A model generated the notes under the pieces. It saw nothing but the letters and a program-made list of their open reading frames with translations. It searched no databases and was not told the DNA's origin. Positions 41,313-50,191 of a DNA stretch of 64,000 nt are shown here, piece by piece. The position numbers and the translations under genes are program-made. Position 1 is the stretch's first letter. Each line of letters opens with the position of its first letter. Source of the stretch: Kocuria rhizophila (GTDB taxonomy: Bacteria; Actinomycetota; Actinomycetes; Actinomycetales; Micrococcaceae); the NCBI RefSeq assembly GCF_003667225.1, contig NZ_RCOM01000003.1, positions 1-64,000 on the forward strand. The letters run 5' to 3'.

Positions 41313-42280
41313 GATGTCGATGCTATCGCCCGCTCACTGAGTCAAGTCTGCAGTGAAACTCAAATCAAAAGGTGCAAGGCTCACGTGAGACACGAAGAAA
41401 TGGCGTGCCTGTGCAGGACGGGACATTGGGGGAGTCGCACCAACCGCCTAGCCCTCGAGGGCCCGGAGCTCCGCGCGCCGTCCGCACGGAGCAGACGCCT
41501 GTGCCGCACGCTGCGCGGTGTTGGGTGACGAGTAGACCGCATCGGCGGCCTGGGGGCCCTGGGCGTGGAAGACGGTGATCATGCAATGGGTCACAGTGGA
41601 AGCCTCTCAGCCGGTGTGCCGTGGTAATCGGTGTGCTGCGGGGCGGCGCGACGCCGCATCCACGAGACTGTGACGCCGGCCATGTGGTGGGACGCGCAGT
41701 GGGACGCAGGGTCCTGGATTCCTCGCCGAGATGCAGTGCCGACCACTGGGTCCATGGTGCGCCACGGTGGCGACTGACGGTTTGTACCAGTCCTGCGGTG
41801 ATGGGGCACCGCGGGCGGTCGGCAGCGCGCGTGAGTGCGCCATCGCCTGTGGCTCGCAGGGCCGACGGGCGAAACCGGCGCACGGTTGCGGAATGCTGGG
41901 CCGGCGTGGTGCCGCATGCGACGGGCCTCACCACGGGGGCTCCAGGTGGCGTCCAATGGGTCGTCGTTCTGGGCTGTGACCCGAGATCTCACGCTGCACC
42001 CGTACAGCCGATAATATACATTATGTAAAGTACAGCGGAACGGACGAAGGGGAACCGTCGCCCGATGACTCCCCTTCGTCCTCTGCGTTCATCCTCTGTC
42101 CGCCCGATCACGTCCCGTCGGCCGCAGACCACCCGCTCTGGCCGCCCGCCTCGAAGCACAATGCTCAGCTGCAGGCTCCCGGTTGATCACCGTGGTCAGC
42201 GTGGTCAGCGTAGTCACCGACGGGCAGCCATTCGCGGCGGTCGCCCTCGGAGTGTTTCCCTGAGGGCGACCCAGTGCCTC
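41313..42280. other. Gene-poor region upstream of DUF3054 with an AT-rich patch
   Basis: About 970 nt without a supportable gene; open frames on both strands lack codon bias and domains. At 42011-42029 lies an AT-rich patch containing ATAAT-ATAC-ATTAT, very unusual in this genome. It is flanked by direct repeats GTACAGCCG (42002-42010) and GTACAGCGG (42030-42038). The patch could be a promoter or operator, or a scar of an inserted element. Confidence 0.4.
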
Positions 42281-43411
42281 TCAGGCCGCAGCCACCACCG
42301 GTTCCGACGCCCCATCCTTGCCCGTGAGCGACGACTCGTTCCTGTGGTGGCCCAGGAATGTCAGCACGATCCCCAGAGTCACCCAGGCAATCAGTGCCCA
42401 CACCTGAGCGGCGATGTTCGCCTCCGGGAAGTACGAGAGATCCCGCAGCAGTGTTCCGGACAGGCCCGGCACCAGCCACTGCCCGATCTCCCCGAACGGC
42501 GCCAGGATGAACTCCTTGGGTGAGGTCAGCGCCGAGATCGGGTTGCCGATGAACATCGTGAGGATCGCACCCACGGCCAGCCCCGCTCGTCCGATGAGTG
42601 AGCTCAACCCCACGATCACCGAGGCGGTGGCGGTGATCCCCAGCCCGATGGCGGCCCAGTTGGCCAGGAAGTTGGCCTGCAGGATTCCGAACAGCCCCTG
42701 CAGGATGGCGGCCAGCACGAAACCTCCGATGACTCCGTACAGCCCCAGTGCCAGCAGGTGCTTGCGCACCCCGGTCACCAGCGTGGAGATCAGGATGCCG
42801 CCGATCATTCCGCCCATGGTCAGGGGCAGCCCTGCGATGGCCAGCCCACTCCCCTTCGGGTCGTCCTCGGACAGCGGGACCACGTCCGTGGTGGTCACCG
42901 TGGGCGGAGTGCCAGCCTGCTGTTGCGGGGCCTGCTGGCTCAGTGCCGCCATGCCCGCGGGCCCCTTGGTCGCGGCCTCCTTGACCTTCTCGAGCGCCTC
43001 CGTGGTTCCCTCGATGACCTGCTGGTCGATGCCGCGCTGCACGGTCGTGGCCATGCCGCTGAGCATCTGTGACGCCACGGGGCTCGCCGCGCTGGCCGTG
43101 AGGAACTCGGGCTGCTCCCCCAGCACGATCCCGCCGTACACCTCGCGGGTCCTGATCCCGTTGACGGCGTCCTCCCGGTGGGCCACCGGGTGCAGGTCCA
43201 GCATGTTCTCCGGCATCTTCTCGGTCACGGCGTCGATCTGCTCCTGCGTGCCGACGATCGCCACGGGCAGGTTCTCGGTGGTCGAGGTCATCGTGGGCCA
43301 GGCGAAGGCGAGCAGCACGACGGCCACCACGCCCGAGGCGATCAGGGCCGCTCTGACGCTCTTGAGCCAGTCGGGGCGCCGTCGCGGCTGCGGAGTCTGG
43401 ACGTGGGACAT
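42281..43411 (-). CDS. YhgE/Pip-like membrane protein (ABC-2-type fold)
   Basis: Membrane protein of 376 aa. One helix at about 20-42 is followed by an extracellular domain (LPVAIVGTQEQIDAVTEKMP, VYGGIVLGEQPEFLTASA) and then about five helices from residue 195 on (GGMIGGILISTLVTG, YGVIGGFVLAAILQGLFG, AGLAVGAILTMFIGNPISA). This is the layout of YhgE/Pip and ABC-2 transporter permeases, here without an ATPase partner. The divergent tetR gene with shared operators suggests it exports or protects against a toxic compound and is induced by it. The ATG has an AAAGGGGT site. Confidence 0.8.
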   Translation of the reverse strand: MSHVQTPQPRRRPDWLKSVRAALIASGVVAVVLLAFAWPTMTSTTENLPVAIVGTQEQIDAVTEKMPENMLDLHPVAHREDAVNGIRTREVYGGIVLGEQPEFLTASAASPVASQMLSGMATTVQRGIDQQVIEGTTEALEKVKEAATKGPAGMAALSQQAPQQQAGTPPTVTTTDVVPLSEDDPKGSGLAIAGLPLTMGGMIGGILISTLVTGVRKHLLALGLYGVIGGFVLAAILQGLFGILQANFLANWAAIGLGITATASVIVGLSSLIGRAGLAVGAILTMFIGNPISALTSPKEFILAPFGEIGQWLVPGLSGTLLRDLSYFPEANIAAQVWALIAWVTLGIVLTFLGHHRNESSLTGKDGASEPVVAAA

Positions 43412-43424
43412 GACCCACCCCTTT

Positions 43425-43496
43425 CAAAAAGAATGATTGTTCTTGGAAAGTGTGGACCCGCTCGGCTAGGCTGTCAAGAACGATCATTCGTTTTTG
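43425..43496. promoter_or_regulatory. Divergent promoters with paired operators between yhgE-like and tetR
   Basis: Two related sites lie in inverted orientation: GAATGATTGTTCTTG (43431-43445) and CAAGAACGATCATTC (43475-43489). Each is itself an imperfect palindrome of the form GAAYGATYRTTC. The + promoter for tetR reads TTGGAA (43443-43448), 18 nt, TAGGCT (43467-43472). The minus promoter for the yhgE-like gene reads TTGACA (43477-43472), 17 nt, CACACT. Operators overlap both promoters, so TetR binding should block both genes. Confidence 0.75.
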
Positions 43497-43505
43497 GAGG
43501 TGGAC

Positions 43506-44147
43506 GTGCCCAAGGTCACGGAAGAGCACAAGGAGCAGATGCGGCGTCGGATTCAGGACGCCGCCCTGGTCTGCATCGGGCGCAAGGGCTTCTCGGCGGT
43601 GTCCATGGCGGACATCATCGCGGAGTCGGGCCTCTCGGCCGGCGCCGTGTACGTCTACTACCGGGGCAAGGACGACCTCTTCCTGGACGCGAGCCGCGGC
43701 GTGATGCGCGACCGGCTGGGGGCCCTGGACCGCCTGCACTCCCAGAGCCCGCTCCCCCACCCGGCGCGCGCCATGGCCATGGTGGTCACGGACCTGCCGG
43801 AGGGTGCCACGTTCCCCGGTCTGCCCCTGCAGGTGTGGGGCGAGTCGGTCCGCCGCCCCGAGCTGCAGGTGGCGGCGCGCGGCATCCTCGCGGAGGCGGG
43901 CAGCCACCTGCGCCGCTACCTGAGCGCGTGGCTGCGCAGCGAGCGCGGCCTGGTGGAGGACGACGCCGATCGGCTGGCCGACCGCCTCCGTCCCGCTTTC
44001 ATCGGGCTGGTCCAGGGCTACATGGTGCAGGTGAGCCTCTCAGAGGATCCGAAGCAGACGCACGAGGCCTACGTGCAGGCGGTCGAGCACCTGTTGAGCG
44101 GTGTTCTGGCCCAGCCGGGTCAGGACTCCGCGCCCGCCATGGGCTGA
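43506..44147 (+). CDS. TetR family transcriptional regulator
   Basis: Repressor of 213 aa. The helix-turn-helix is at about 10-55: RRIQDAALVCIGRKGFSAVS, MADIIAESGLSAGAVYVYYR, GKDDLFLDA. The C-terminal ligand-binding part is of the TetR_C type. The start is GTG 43506, 5 nt after GGAGG; a TTG 12 nt upstream lies on top of that site and is rejected. It probably represses itself and the divergent YhgE-like membrane protein through the paired operators. Its inducer is unknown. Confidence 0.93.
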   Translation: MPKVTEEHKEQMRRRIQDAALVCIGRKGFSAVSMADIIAESGLSAGAVYVYYRGKDDLFLDASRGVMRDRLGALDRLHSQSPLPHPARAMAMVVTDLPEGATFPGLPLQVWGESVRRPELQVAARGILAEAGSHLRRYLSAWLRSERGLVEDDADRLADRLRPAFIGLVQGYMVQVSLSEDPKQTHEAYVQAVEHLLSGVLAQPGQDSAPAMG

Positions 44148-44257
44148 CGAGCCCGCGGGGCAGGACGTCCTGGCACGGCAGTCCCCACGCACCGAACCTG
44201 TCGCCGGGTGGAGAACCCCCCGAGCTGCCCGGTGGGCCCTGCGTCCCGGATATGAAC

Positions 44258-44303
44258 GGACCCCGGCGCCCAGGGACCATGCGGTCCGAGGGTGCCGGGG
44301 TCC
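44258..44303. terminator. Bidirectional terminator between tetR and glgA
   Basis: A 13-bp stem with one wobble (44258-44270 with 44291-44303) encloses an inner GGACC/GGTCC hairpin. It lies between converging genes. Confidence 0.7.
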
Positions 44304-44348
44304 GAGCCGAGGGACGCGAGGTGCGGGTCTCCCGTGCCGGGGTGGGCG

Positions 44349-45542
44349 TCAGAGCACCGAGCGGTAGACCTCCAGGGTCTGCTGGGCGATGGACTCCCAC
44401 GAGAAGTGCTCCTCCACGCGGCATCGCCCGGCCTGGCCCATGCGGCGAGCGCGCTCGGGGTCGGAGACCATGTCCGTGAGGGCGGCGGCGAAGTCGTCCA
44501 CGAACTTCTGGGGGTCCAGGGGCGTTCCGGTGCCGTCGGTGACCTGCTCGATGGGGACCAGGGTTCCGGTCTCGCCGTCGGCGACGACCTCGGGGATGCC
44601 GCCCGTGGCGGAGGCGACCACGGCCGCGCCGCACGCCATGGCCTCGAGGTTGACGATGCCCAGGGGCTCGTACACGGAGGGGCATGCGAAGGCCGTGGCG
44701 TGGGAGAGGATCTGGATGACCTCGCGGCGCGGCAGCATCTTCTCGATGAGCACCACGCCGTCCCGTTCGCTCTTGAGTTGCTCGATCAGGGCGTTGACCT
44801 CGGCGCCGAGCTCGGGGGTGTCGGCGGCTCCGGCGCACAGCACGAGCTGCACCTCGGGCGGCAGCTGCAGGGCGGCGCGCAGCAGGTAGGGCACACCCTT
44901 CTGACGGGTCACGCGGCCCACGAACGCGACGGAGGGCCGGGCGGGGTCGATGCCGTACTCCTCGAGCACGTCCGTGGCCTCGTCCCTGTTCCACTGGGTG
45001 ACGTCGATGCCGTTGTGCACGGTGCGCACGCGCTCGGGGTCCACGGCGGGGTAGGAGCGCAGGATGTCCTGGCGCATCCCCTCGGACACGGCGATGATCG
45101 CGGCGGCGGCCTCGTAGGAGGTCTTCTCCGCGAAGGAGGACACGCGGTAGCCACCGCCGAGCTGCTCGGCCTTCCACGGGCGCAGGGGCTCCAGGGAGTG
45201 GGCGGAGAGCACGTGCGGGATGTCGTACATCAGGGAGGAGAGGTGCCCGCCCATGTTGGCGTACCACGTGTGGGAGTGCACGAGGTCCGCGCCGGCGACG
45301 TCCTGGACCATGGTGAGGTCCACGCCCAGGGTCTGCACGGCGGCGTTCGCGTCACCGAGCTCAGCGGGCACCGGGTACGCCGTGACCCGTGCCCCGTGGA
45401 AGTCCGGCTCCCGGGGTTCACCGAAGCAGCGGACGTTGAGGTCCACGAGCGGTGCGAGCACGCGGGACAGCTCGGCCACGTGCACCCCCGCTCCCCCGTA
45501 GATGGCCGGCGGGAACTCTTTGCTCAGGATGTCTACTCGCAC
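44349..45542 (-). CDS. glgA: Glycogen/alpha-maltose-1-phosphate synthase (GT4, GlgA/GlgM type)
   Basis: Glycosyltransferase of 397 aa using ADP-glucose. GT4 features: [20 protein letters not shown] at the start, [35 protein letters not shown] and the C-terminal [18 protein letters not shown] with the catalytic Glu pair. In mycobacteria the orthologue (Rv1212c), also divergent from glgC, is GlgM and makes maltose-1-phosphate; the same is likely here. The GTG start is 6 nt after TACGCT (minus 45554-45549), so the mRNA may be leaderless; a longer frame upstream is Arg/Pro-rich and rejected. Confidence 0.92.
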   Translation of the reverse strand: MRVDILSKEFPPAIYGGAGVHVAELSRVLAPLVDLNVRCFGEPREPDFHGARVTAYPVPAELGDANAAVQTLGVDLTMVQDVAGADLVHSHTWYANMGGHLSSLMYDIPHVLSAHSLEPLRPWKAEQLGGGYRVSSFAEKTSYEAAAAIIAVSEGMRQDILRSYPAVDPERVRTVHNGIDVTQWNRDEATDVLEEYGIDPARPSVAFVGRVTRQKGVPYLLRAALQLPPEVQLVLCAGAADTPELGAEVNALIEQLKSERDGVVLIEKMLPRREVIQILSHATAFACPSVYEPLGIVNLEAMACGAAVVASATGGIPEVVADGETGTLVPIEQVTDGTGTPLDPQKFVDDFAAALTDMVSDPERARRMGQAGRCRVEEHFSWESIAQQTLEVYRSVL

Positions 45543-46015
45543 AGTGCGAGCGTACTGCACGGCTCCCGCGCACCACAGGTGTCCCTCGGGCGACGCCGCC
45601 GGTCGCCACGGTACGGAGCGTGCGCCGTCGCTGCGCCCCGGCCCGTGTGACGACGGTCCGCGTCGCGACGGTCCGGGTGACGGCGGTCTGCGTCGTCGGT
45701 CCCCGCCCCGTACGACGGCAGGAAGCACGCGGACCCGGCCCGCACGCCGGTCCGCAACCACGCGACCCCGGTCCTCACCCCCCCAAGGGTGGTGCGCGAG
45801 AGGGGGCCCGGGCGGCGTCGTCGTGCGACCCCGGGAGGCCGGTGCCGTGGAGACGGGCGACTGGTGCCCGGCGGGGGCGAAAAGTTGCCACGAGTTCGGG
45901 TCGGTGTTGTGTCAGCCCAGGTGGAGTGGGACACAATGACGGTGAAGACCAGATGACGTCGACGCCGCGTCGCGGCCCGCGGGCCCTGACCGTCTCGGGA
46001 AGTGGAGTGCTACGT
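45543..46015. promoter_or_regulatory. glgA-glgC divergent spacer with glgC promoter
   Basis: A 473-nt spacer with no supportable gene. The best glgC promoter is TTGTGT (45907-45912), 19 nt, CACAAT (45932-45937), giving a leader of about 70 nt. Near the glgA side are three and a half 15-bp tandem repeats at 45647-45700 with the unit GTSRCGRCGGTCYGS. Their role is unknown. Confidence 0.5.
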
Positions 46016-47260
46016 ATGTCACGACAGAAGAAGGTCCTGGCGATCGTGCTGGCCGGCGGTGAGGGCAAGCGCCTGATGCCGCTCACGGAGGACCGCGCCA
46101 AGCCCGCCGTGCCGTTCGCGGGAGGCTACCGGCTGATCGACTTCGCCCTGTCCAACCTGGTGAACTCGGGGTACCTGCAGATCGTGGTGCTCACGCAGTA
46201 CAAGTCCCACTCCCTGGACCGCCACCTGTCCGAGACGTGGCGGCTGTCCACGCAGCTGGGCAACTACGTGACGTCCGTGCCGGCGCAGCAGCGCCGCGGC
46301 AAGGACTGGTTCCTGGGCTCGGCCAACGCCATCTACCAGTCCATGAACCTGATCGACGACGCCGATCCGGACATCGTGGTGGTGGTGGGCGCGGACCACG
46401 TGTACCGCATGGACTTCGCGGACATGGTGGAGAAGCACATCGAGTCCGGGGCCAAGGCCACGGTGGCCGCCGTGCGCCAGCCCATGGAGATGGTCAAGTC
46501 CTTCGGCGTGATCGAGACGGACCCGCACGATCCCGCGAAGATCGCACGCTTCGTGGAGAAGCCGGACACCACCGCTCCCCTGCCGGACGATCCCGACTCG
46601 TTCCTGGCCTCGATGGGCAACTACGTGTTCGACCGGGACGCCCTCGTGGAGGCGCTGCGCACGGACAACGAGAAGGCGGTCACCCACCACGACATGGGCG
46701 GGGACATCATGCCGTACTTCTCGCAGCGCGGGGAGGCCGTGGTCTACGACTTCACGCACAACGACGTCCCGGGCTCCACGGAGCGGGACCGGCAGTACTG
46801 GCGGGACGTGGGCACCCTGGACTCCTACTACGAGTCCCACATGGACCTGATCCGCCCGCTGCCGGTGTTCAACCTCTACAACTACGACTGGCCCATCTAC
46901 ACGCACCAGATCATGGCGCCTCCCGCCAGGACGGTGCGCGGACCCAACGGCCAGGCGGGCGTGGCGTTCGACTCCATCGTCTCCCCCGGCGTGCTGATCA
47001 CCGGCGGCCACGTGGGCTCCTCCGTGCTCTCCCCCAAGGTCAAGGTGGAGCACGACGCCCGTGTCACCGAGTCCGTGCTGATGCAGAACGTGCAGATCGG
47101 TGCCGGTGCCACCGTGCACCGCTGCATCCTGGACAAGAACGTGGTGGTCCCCCCGGGGTTCACCGTGGGCCTGGACCGGGAGCAGGACCTCGCGCGCGGG
47201 CTCACGGTCACGGAGTCCGGTCTCACGATCGCTCCCAAGAACTACCGCTTCGAGAGGTAG
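46016..47260 (+). CDS. glgC: Glucose-1-phosphate adenylyltransferase
   Basis: Makes ADP-glucose from ATP and glucose-1-phosphate, the donor for GlgA; 414 aa. The N-terminal nucleotidyltransferase shows [40 protein letters not shown] and [18 protein letters not shown] is the sugar-phosphate region. The C-terminal left-handed beta-helix ends with NYRFER. The ATG follows GGAAGTGGAG. It is divergent from glgA, as in mycobacteria. Confidence 0.97.
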   Translation: MSRQKKVLAIVLAGGEGKRLMPLTEDRAKPAVPFAGGYRLIDFALSNLVNSGYLQIVVLTQYKSHSLDRHLSETWRLSTQLGNYVTSVPAQQRRGKDWFLGSANAIYQSMNLIDDADPDIVVVVGADHVYRMDFADMVEKHIESGAKATVAAVRQPMEMVKSFGVIETDPHDPAKIARFVEKPDTTAPLPDDPDSFLASMGNYVFDRDALVEALRTDNEKAVTHHDMGGDIMPYFSQRGEAVVYDFTHNDVPGSTERDRQYWRDVGTLDSYYESHMDLIRPLPVFNLYNYDWPIYTHQIMAPPARTVRGPNGQAGVAFDSIVSPGVLITGGHVGSSVLSPKVKVEHDARVTESVLMQNVQIGAGATVHRCILDKNVVVPPGFTVGLDREQDLARGLTVTESGLTIAPKNYRFER

Positions 47261-47323
47261 GCGCACAGGGCGGGCGGTGTAGCCGTGTGACCGGCGACAC
47301 CGCCCCGTGCCTACACTGGGGGC

Positions 47324-50077
47324 ATGGGAGCCAGCCTGACCAGAGAAGAAGCAGCCACGCGTGCCGAGCAGATCCGGGTGGAGGACTACCGGGTCACGGT
47401 GGACCTCTCGGGGGCGCAGAACCCCGAGAGCACGACCTTCGGCTCGGAGGTCACGGTGCGGTTCACCGCCGAGGAGGGCGCGGAGACGTTCATCGACTTC
47501 ATCCACGACACGGTCACGGAGGTGGAGCTCAACGGTGAGCTCCTGGACGTGGACGACGTGGTGGACGGTGACCGGATCCGGCTGCCCGAGCTGGGCCAGG
47601 CCAACGAGCTGCGCGTGGTCGGCCGCGCGCTCTACTCCCGCTCGGGCGAGGGTCTGCACCGCTACATCGACCCGCAGGACAGCGAGGTGTACATCTACAC
47701 CCAGTACGAGCCCGCGGACTGCCGCCGGGTGTTCGCGGTGTTCGAGCAGCCGGACCTCAAGGCCGCCTTCACCTTCACGGTGCTCACCCCGCAGGACTGG
47801 ATCGCCGCGTCCAACGGGGAGCTGGTGGCCTCCACGCCCACCGAGGACTGTGACGTCCCGGGCGCCGTGAGCCACGAGTTCGCGCCCACGCTGCGGATCT
47901 CCTCCTACATCACCACCATCCTGGCGGGGCCGTACGCCACGGTCACGGACGAGTGGCACGGCACCGATCCCCACGGCGAGCCCGTGACCGTTCCGCTCGC
48001 GCTGCACTGCCGGCGGGCGCTCGCCGAGCACATGGACGCCGAGGAGCTGTTCACGCTCACCAAGCAGGGCCTGGACTTCTTCCCGGAGCTGTTCGGCTTT
48101 GCGTACCCGTGGGGCAAGTACGAGCAGGCGTTCGTCCCTGAGTACAACCTGGGGGCCATGGAGAACCCGGGGATGGTCACGTTCACGGAGGACTACCTGT
48201 TCCCTTCCGGTGCCACGCGCGCCCAGCTCGCGGGGCGCGCCAACACCCTGATGCACGAGATGTCCCACATGTGGTTCGGGGACCTGGTCACCATGCAGTG
48301 GTGGGACGACCTGTGGCTGAAGGAGTCCTTCGCGGAGTTCATGGGCGCGTACGCGTGCGTGCACGCCACGCAGTACACGGACGCGTGGGTCACGTTCGCG
48401 CTGGCGCGCAAGGAGTGGGCGTACCGCCAGGACCAGCTGCGCACCACGCACCCGATCGTCGCGGACATCGTGGACCTGGAGGCCGCGCGGCAGAACTTCG
48501 ACGGCATCACGTACGCCAAGGGCGCCTCGGTGCTCAAGCAGCTGGTGGCCTTCGTGGGCGAGGACACGTTCATGGACGCGTGCCGCGCCTACTTCCGCCG
48601 TTTCGCGTTCGGCAACACCAGCCTGGACGACTTCCTCGCGGTCCTGGACGAGGCGTGCGAGCACGACGTCCGCGCGTGGGCGGACCAGTGGCTGCGCACC
48701 ACGGGTGTTCCGGTGCTCGCGGTCACCGCGCCAGACGACGCCGCCGCGGGCTCCCCCGCCACGCTCACCCAGCGCGCCGAGCCCCTGCGCCCCCACGTGC
48801 TGACCGTGGGGACCTACGCCCGCACCGCCGAGGGTGCGGTGGAGAACACCGCGCGCGCGGAGGTGCGCGTGCCCGCCGAGGACCGGCCCACCGAGCTCAC
48901 CGGGGTGACCGGCCCGTGGGCCACCGATGCCGCGGCGGGCGACGCGGCAGCTGGCGACGCCCGTGCCAGTGGCGCTGCCGCCGAGTCCACGATGCCTGTC
49001 GGCACCGGTCCCACCGGCGAGCCTGCGGGTGGGACGACCGACGCCGTGCTGCTGGTCAACGACACCGACCTCACCTACTGCCTGGCCCACCCGGATCCGG
49101 CGTCCCTGGCCGGGCTGGTGGAGCTCGTGGGTGAGATCACCGATCCCCTGGCCCGCGCCGTGGCGCACTCGCAGCTGTGGGCCGCGGTGCGGGACGGGCG
49201 GCTGTGCCCGCGCGAGTACGTGCTCATGGTGGCCCGCCGCTGCACCACCGAGTCCCACGCCGCGATCCTCACCACGGTCCTGGACCACGCCCGCCAGGCC
49301 CTGGGCCAGTACGTGCCCGTCACGCACCGCACCGCCACGCGCCGGGCGCTGCTCGACGCCCTGGGCTCCTCCATGCTGGCCGCGGAGCCCGGCTCGGACG
49401 CGCAGCTGATCCTGGCGCGCTCCTTCGCCCGGGAGGCCGCACGGGACGGGAAGTACGCCCGGCCCATCCAGGAGTGGCTGGGCGGTGTGCACACCGTCCC
49501 CGGTCTGGAGCTCACCCCGCAGCTGCGCTGGAGCATGCTCACCGCGGTGACCGCCACCGGGCACAGCACCGTGTCCGAGCTGGAGTCCGAGCACGCCCAG
49601 GACCCCACGCGGGACGGTCACCTGGGATACCTCGAGGCGGTCGCGGCCATGCGCTCGGACCGTTCCAAGCAGCAGGCGTGGGAGCGGATCGTCTCCGGGA
49701 CGCTGTCCAACGACGAGCTCAGCGCCACCATTGCCGGCTTCCAGCTCGCGGCGCCCACCGTGCTGCGCCGCTACGAGGACGTCTACTTCGAGCAGCTCAC
49801 CGCGTGGTGGGCCGGGCACTCCATGGAGATCGCCACCCGCATGGTCCGCGGGCTGTTCCCGCGCGCGGTGGACGCCCAGGCGGCGTCGTCGGGCGCGGCG
49901 GGGACTTCCACAGGGGACCCGGCGGAGGCGGCCGCGCAGCATCCCGTGGTCCGCGCCGCCCGCACGTGGCTGGACGCGCACGACGACGCTCCCGCGGCCC
50001 TGCGGCGCATCGTCACCGAGCTGCTCGACGACGCCCAGCGCGCGGTGACCCTGCAGCTGATGTGCCTGTCCCGCTGA
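47324..50077 (+). CDS. pepN: Aminopeptidase N (M1 family)
   Basis: Cytosolic zinc aminopeptidase of 917 aa. The substrate-binding motif GAMENPGMVTF is near residue 277 and the zinc site HEMSHMWFGDLV, with the third ligand in LWLKESFAEFMG, is at about 312-340. The C-terminal ERAP1-like helical domain is present. A low-complexity Ala/Gly/Asp-rich insert lies at about 535-570 and makes it longer than the usual 850 aa. TACACT (47312-47317) is 6 nt before the ATG with no Shine-Dalgarno; probably leaderless. Confidence 0.96.
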   Translation: MGASLTREEAATRAEQIRVEDYRVTVDLSGAQNPESTTFGSEVTVRFTAEEGAETFIDFIHDTVTEVELNGELLDVDDVVDGDRIRLPELGQANELRVVGRALYSRSGEGLHRYIDPQDSEVYIYTQYEPADCRRVFAVFEQPDLKAAFTFTVLTPQDWIAASNGELVASTPTEDCDVPGAVSHEFAPTLRISSYITTILAGPYATVTDEWHGTDPHGEPVTVPLALHCRRALAEHMDAEELFTLTKQGLDFFPELFGFAYPWGKYEQAFVPEYNLGAMENPGMVTFTEDYLFPSGATRAQLAGRANTLMHEMSHMWFGDLVTMQWWDDLWLKESFAEFMGAYACVHATQYTDAWVTFALARKEWAYRQDQLRTTHPIVADIVDLEAARQNFDGITYAKGASVLKQLVAFVGEDTFMDACRAYFRRFAFGNTSLDDFLAVLDEACEHDVRAWADQWLRTTGVPVLAVTAPDDAAAGSPATLTQRAEPLRPHVLTVGTYARTAEGAVENTARAEVRVPAEDRPTELTGVTGPWATDAAAGDAAAGDARASGAAAESTMPVGTGPTGEPAGGTTDAVLLVNDTDLTYCLAHPDPASLAGLVELVGEITDPLARAVAHSQLWAAVRDGRLCPREYVLMVARRCTTESHAAILTTVLDHARQALGQYVPVTHRTATRRALLDALGSSMLAAEPGSDAQLILARSFAREAARDGKYARPIQEWLGGVHTVPGLELTPQLRWSMLTAVTATGHSTVSELESEHAQDPTRDGHLGYLEAVAAMRSDRSKQQAWERIVSGTLSNDELSATIAGFQLAAPTVLRRYEDVYFEQLTAWWAGHSMEIATRMVRGLFPRAVDAQAASSGAAGTSTGDPAEAAAQHPVVRAARTWLDAHDDAPAALRRIVTELLDDAQRAVTLQLMCLSR

Positions 50078-50143
50078 GCCGGGACCGGCCATGTCCACCG
50101 AGTGGATGAACATCGATGCACCTGGATCAACGGATAGCATGAG

Positions 50144-50170
50144 GGCAGATCCTGCGGCGGAGGATCTGCC
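50144..50170 (+). promoter_or_regulatory. Perfect 10-bp hairpin/palindrome before the HIRAN-like gene
   Basis: GGCAGATCCT and AGGATCTGCC are separated by 7 nt. A TAGCAT box (50135-50140) lies just upstream, so the palindrome covers the expected transcription start of the next gene. It could be an operator, an RNA hairpin in the leader, or the pepN terminator. Confidence 0.5.
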
Positions 50171-50191
50171 AGTGCTACAGCGAGGGAGACC

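Noticed and set aside
41365-41992. Open frames in the gap between DUF3054 and the YhgE-like gene
   Set aside because: Overlapping frames on both strands, no codon bias, no domains and no ribosome binding site.
45936-45956. Tiny frame MTVKTR between the glgC promoter and glgC as a leader peptide
   Set aside because: Six codons with no biased amino acid linked to glycogen metabolism and no paired RNA stems seen.
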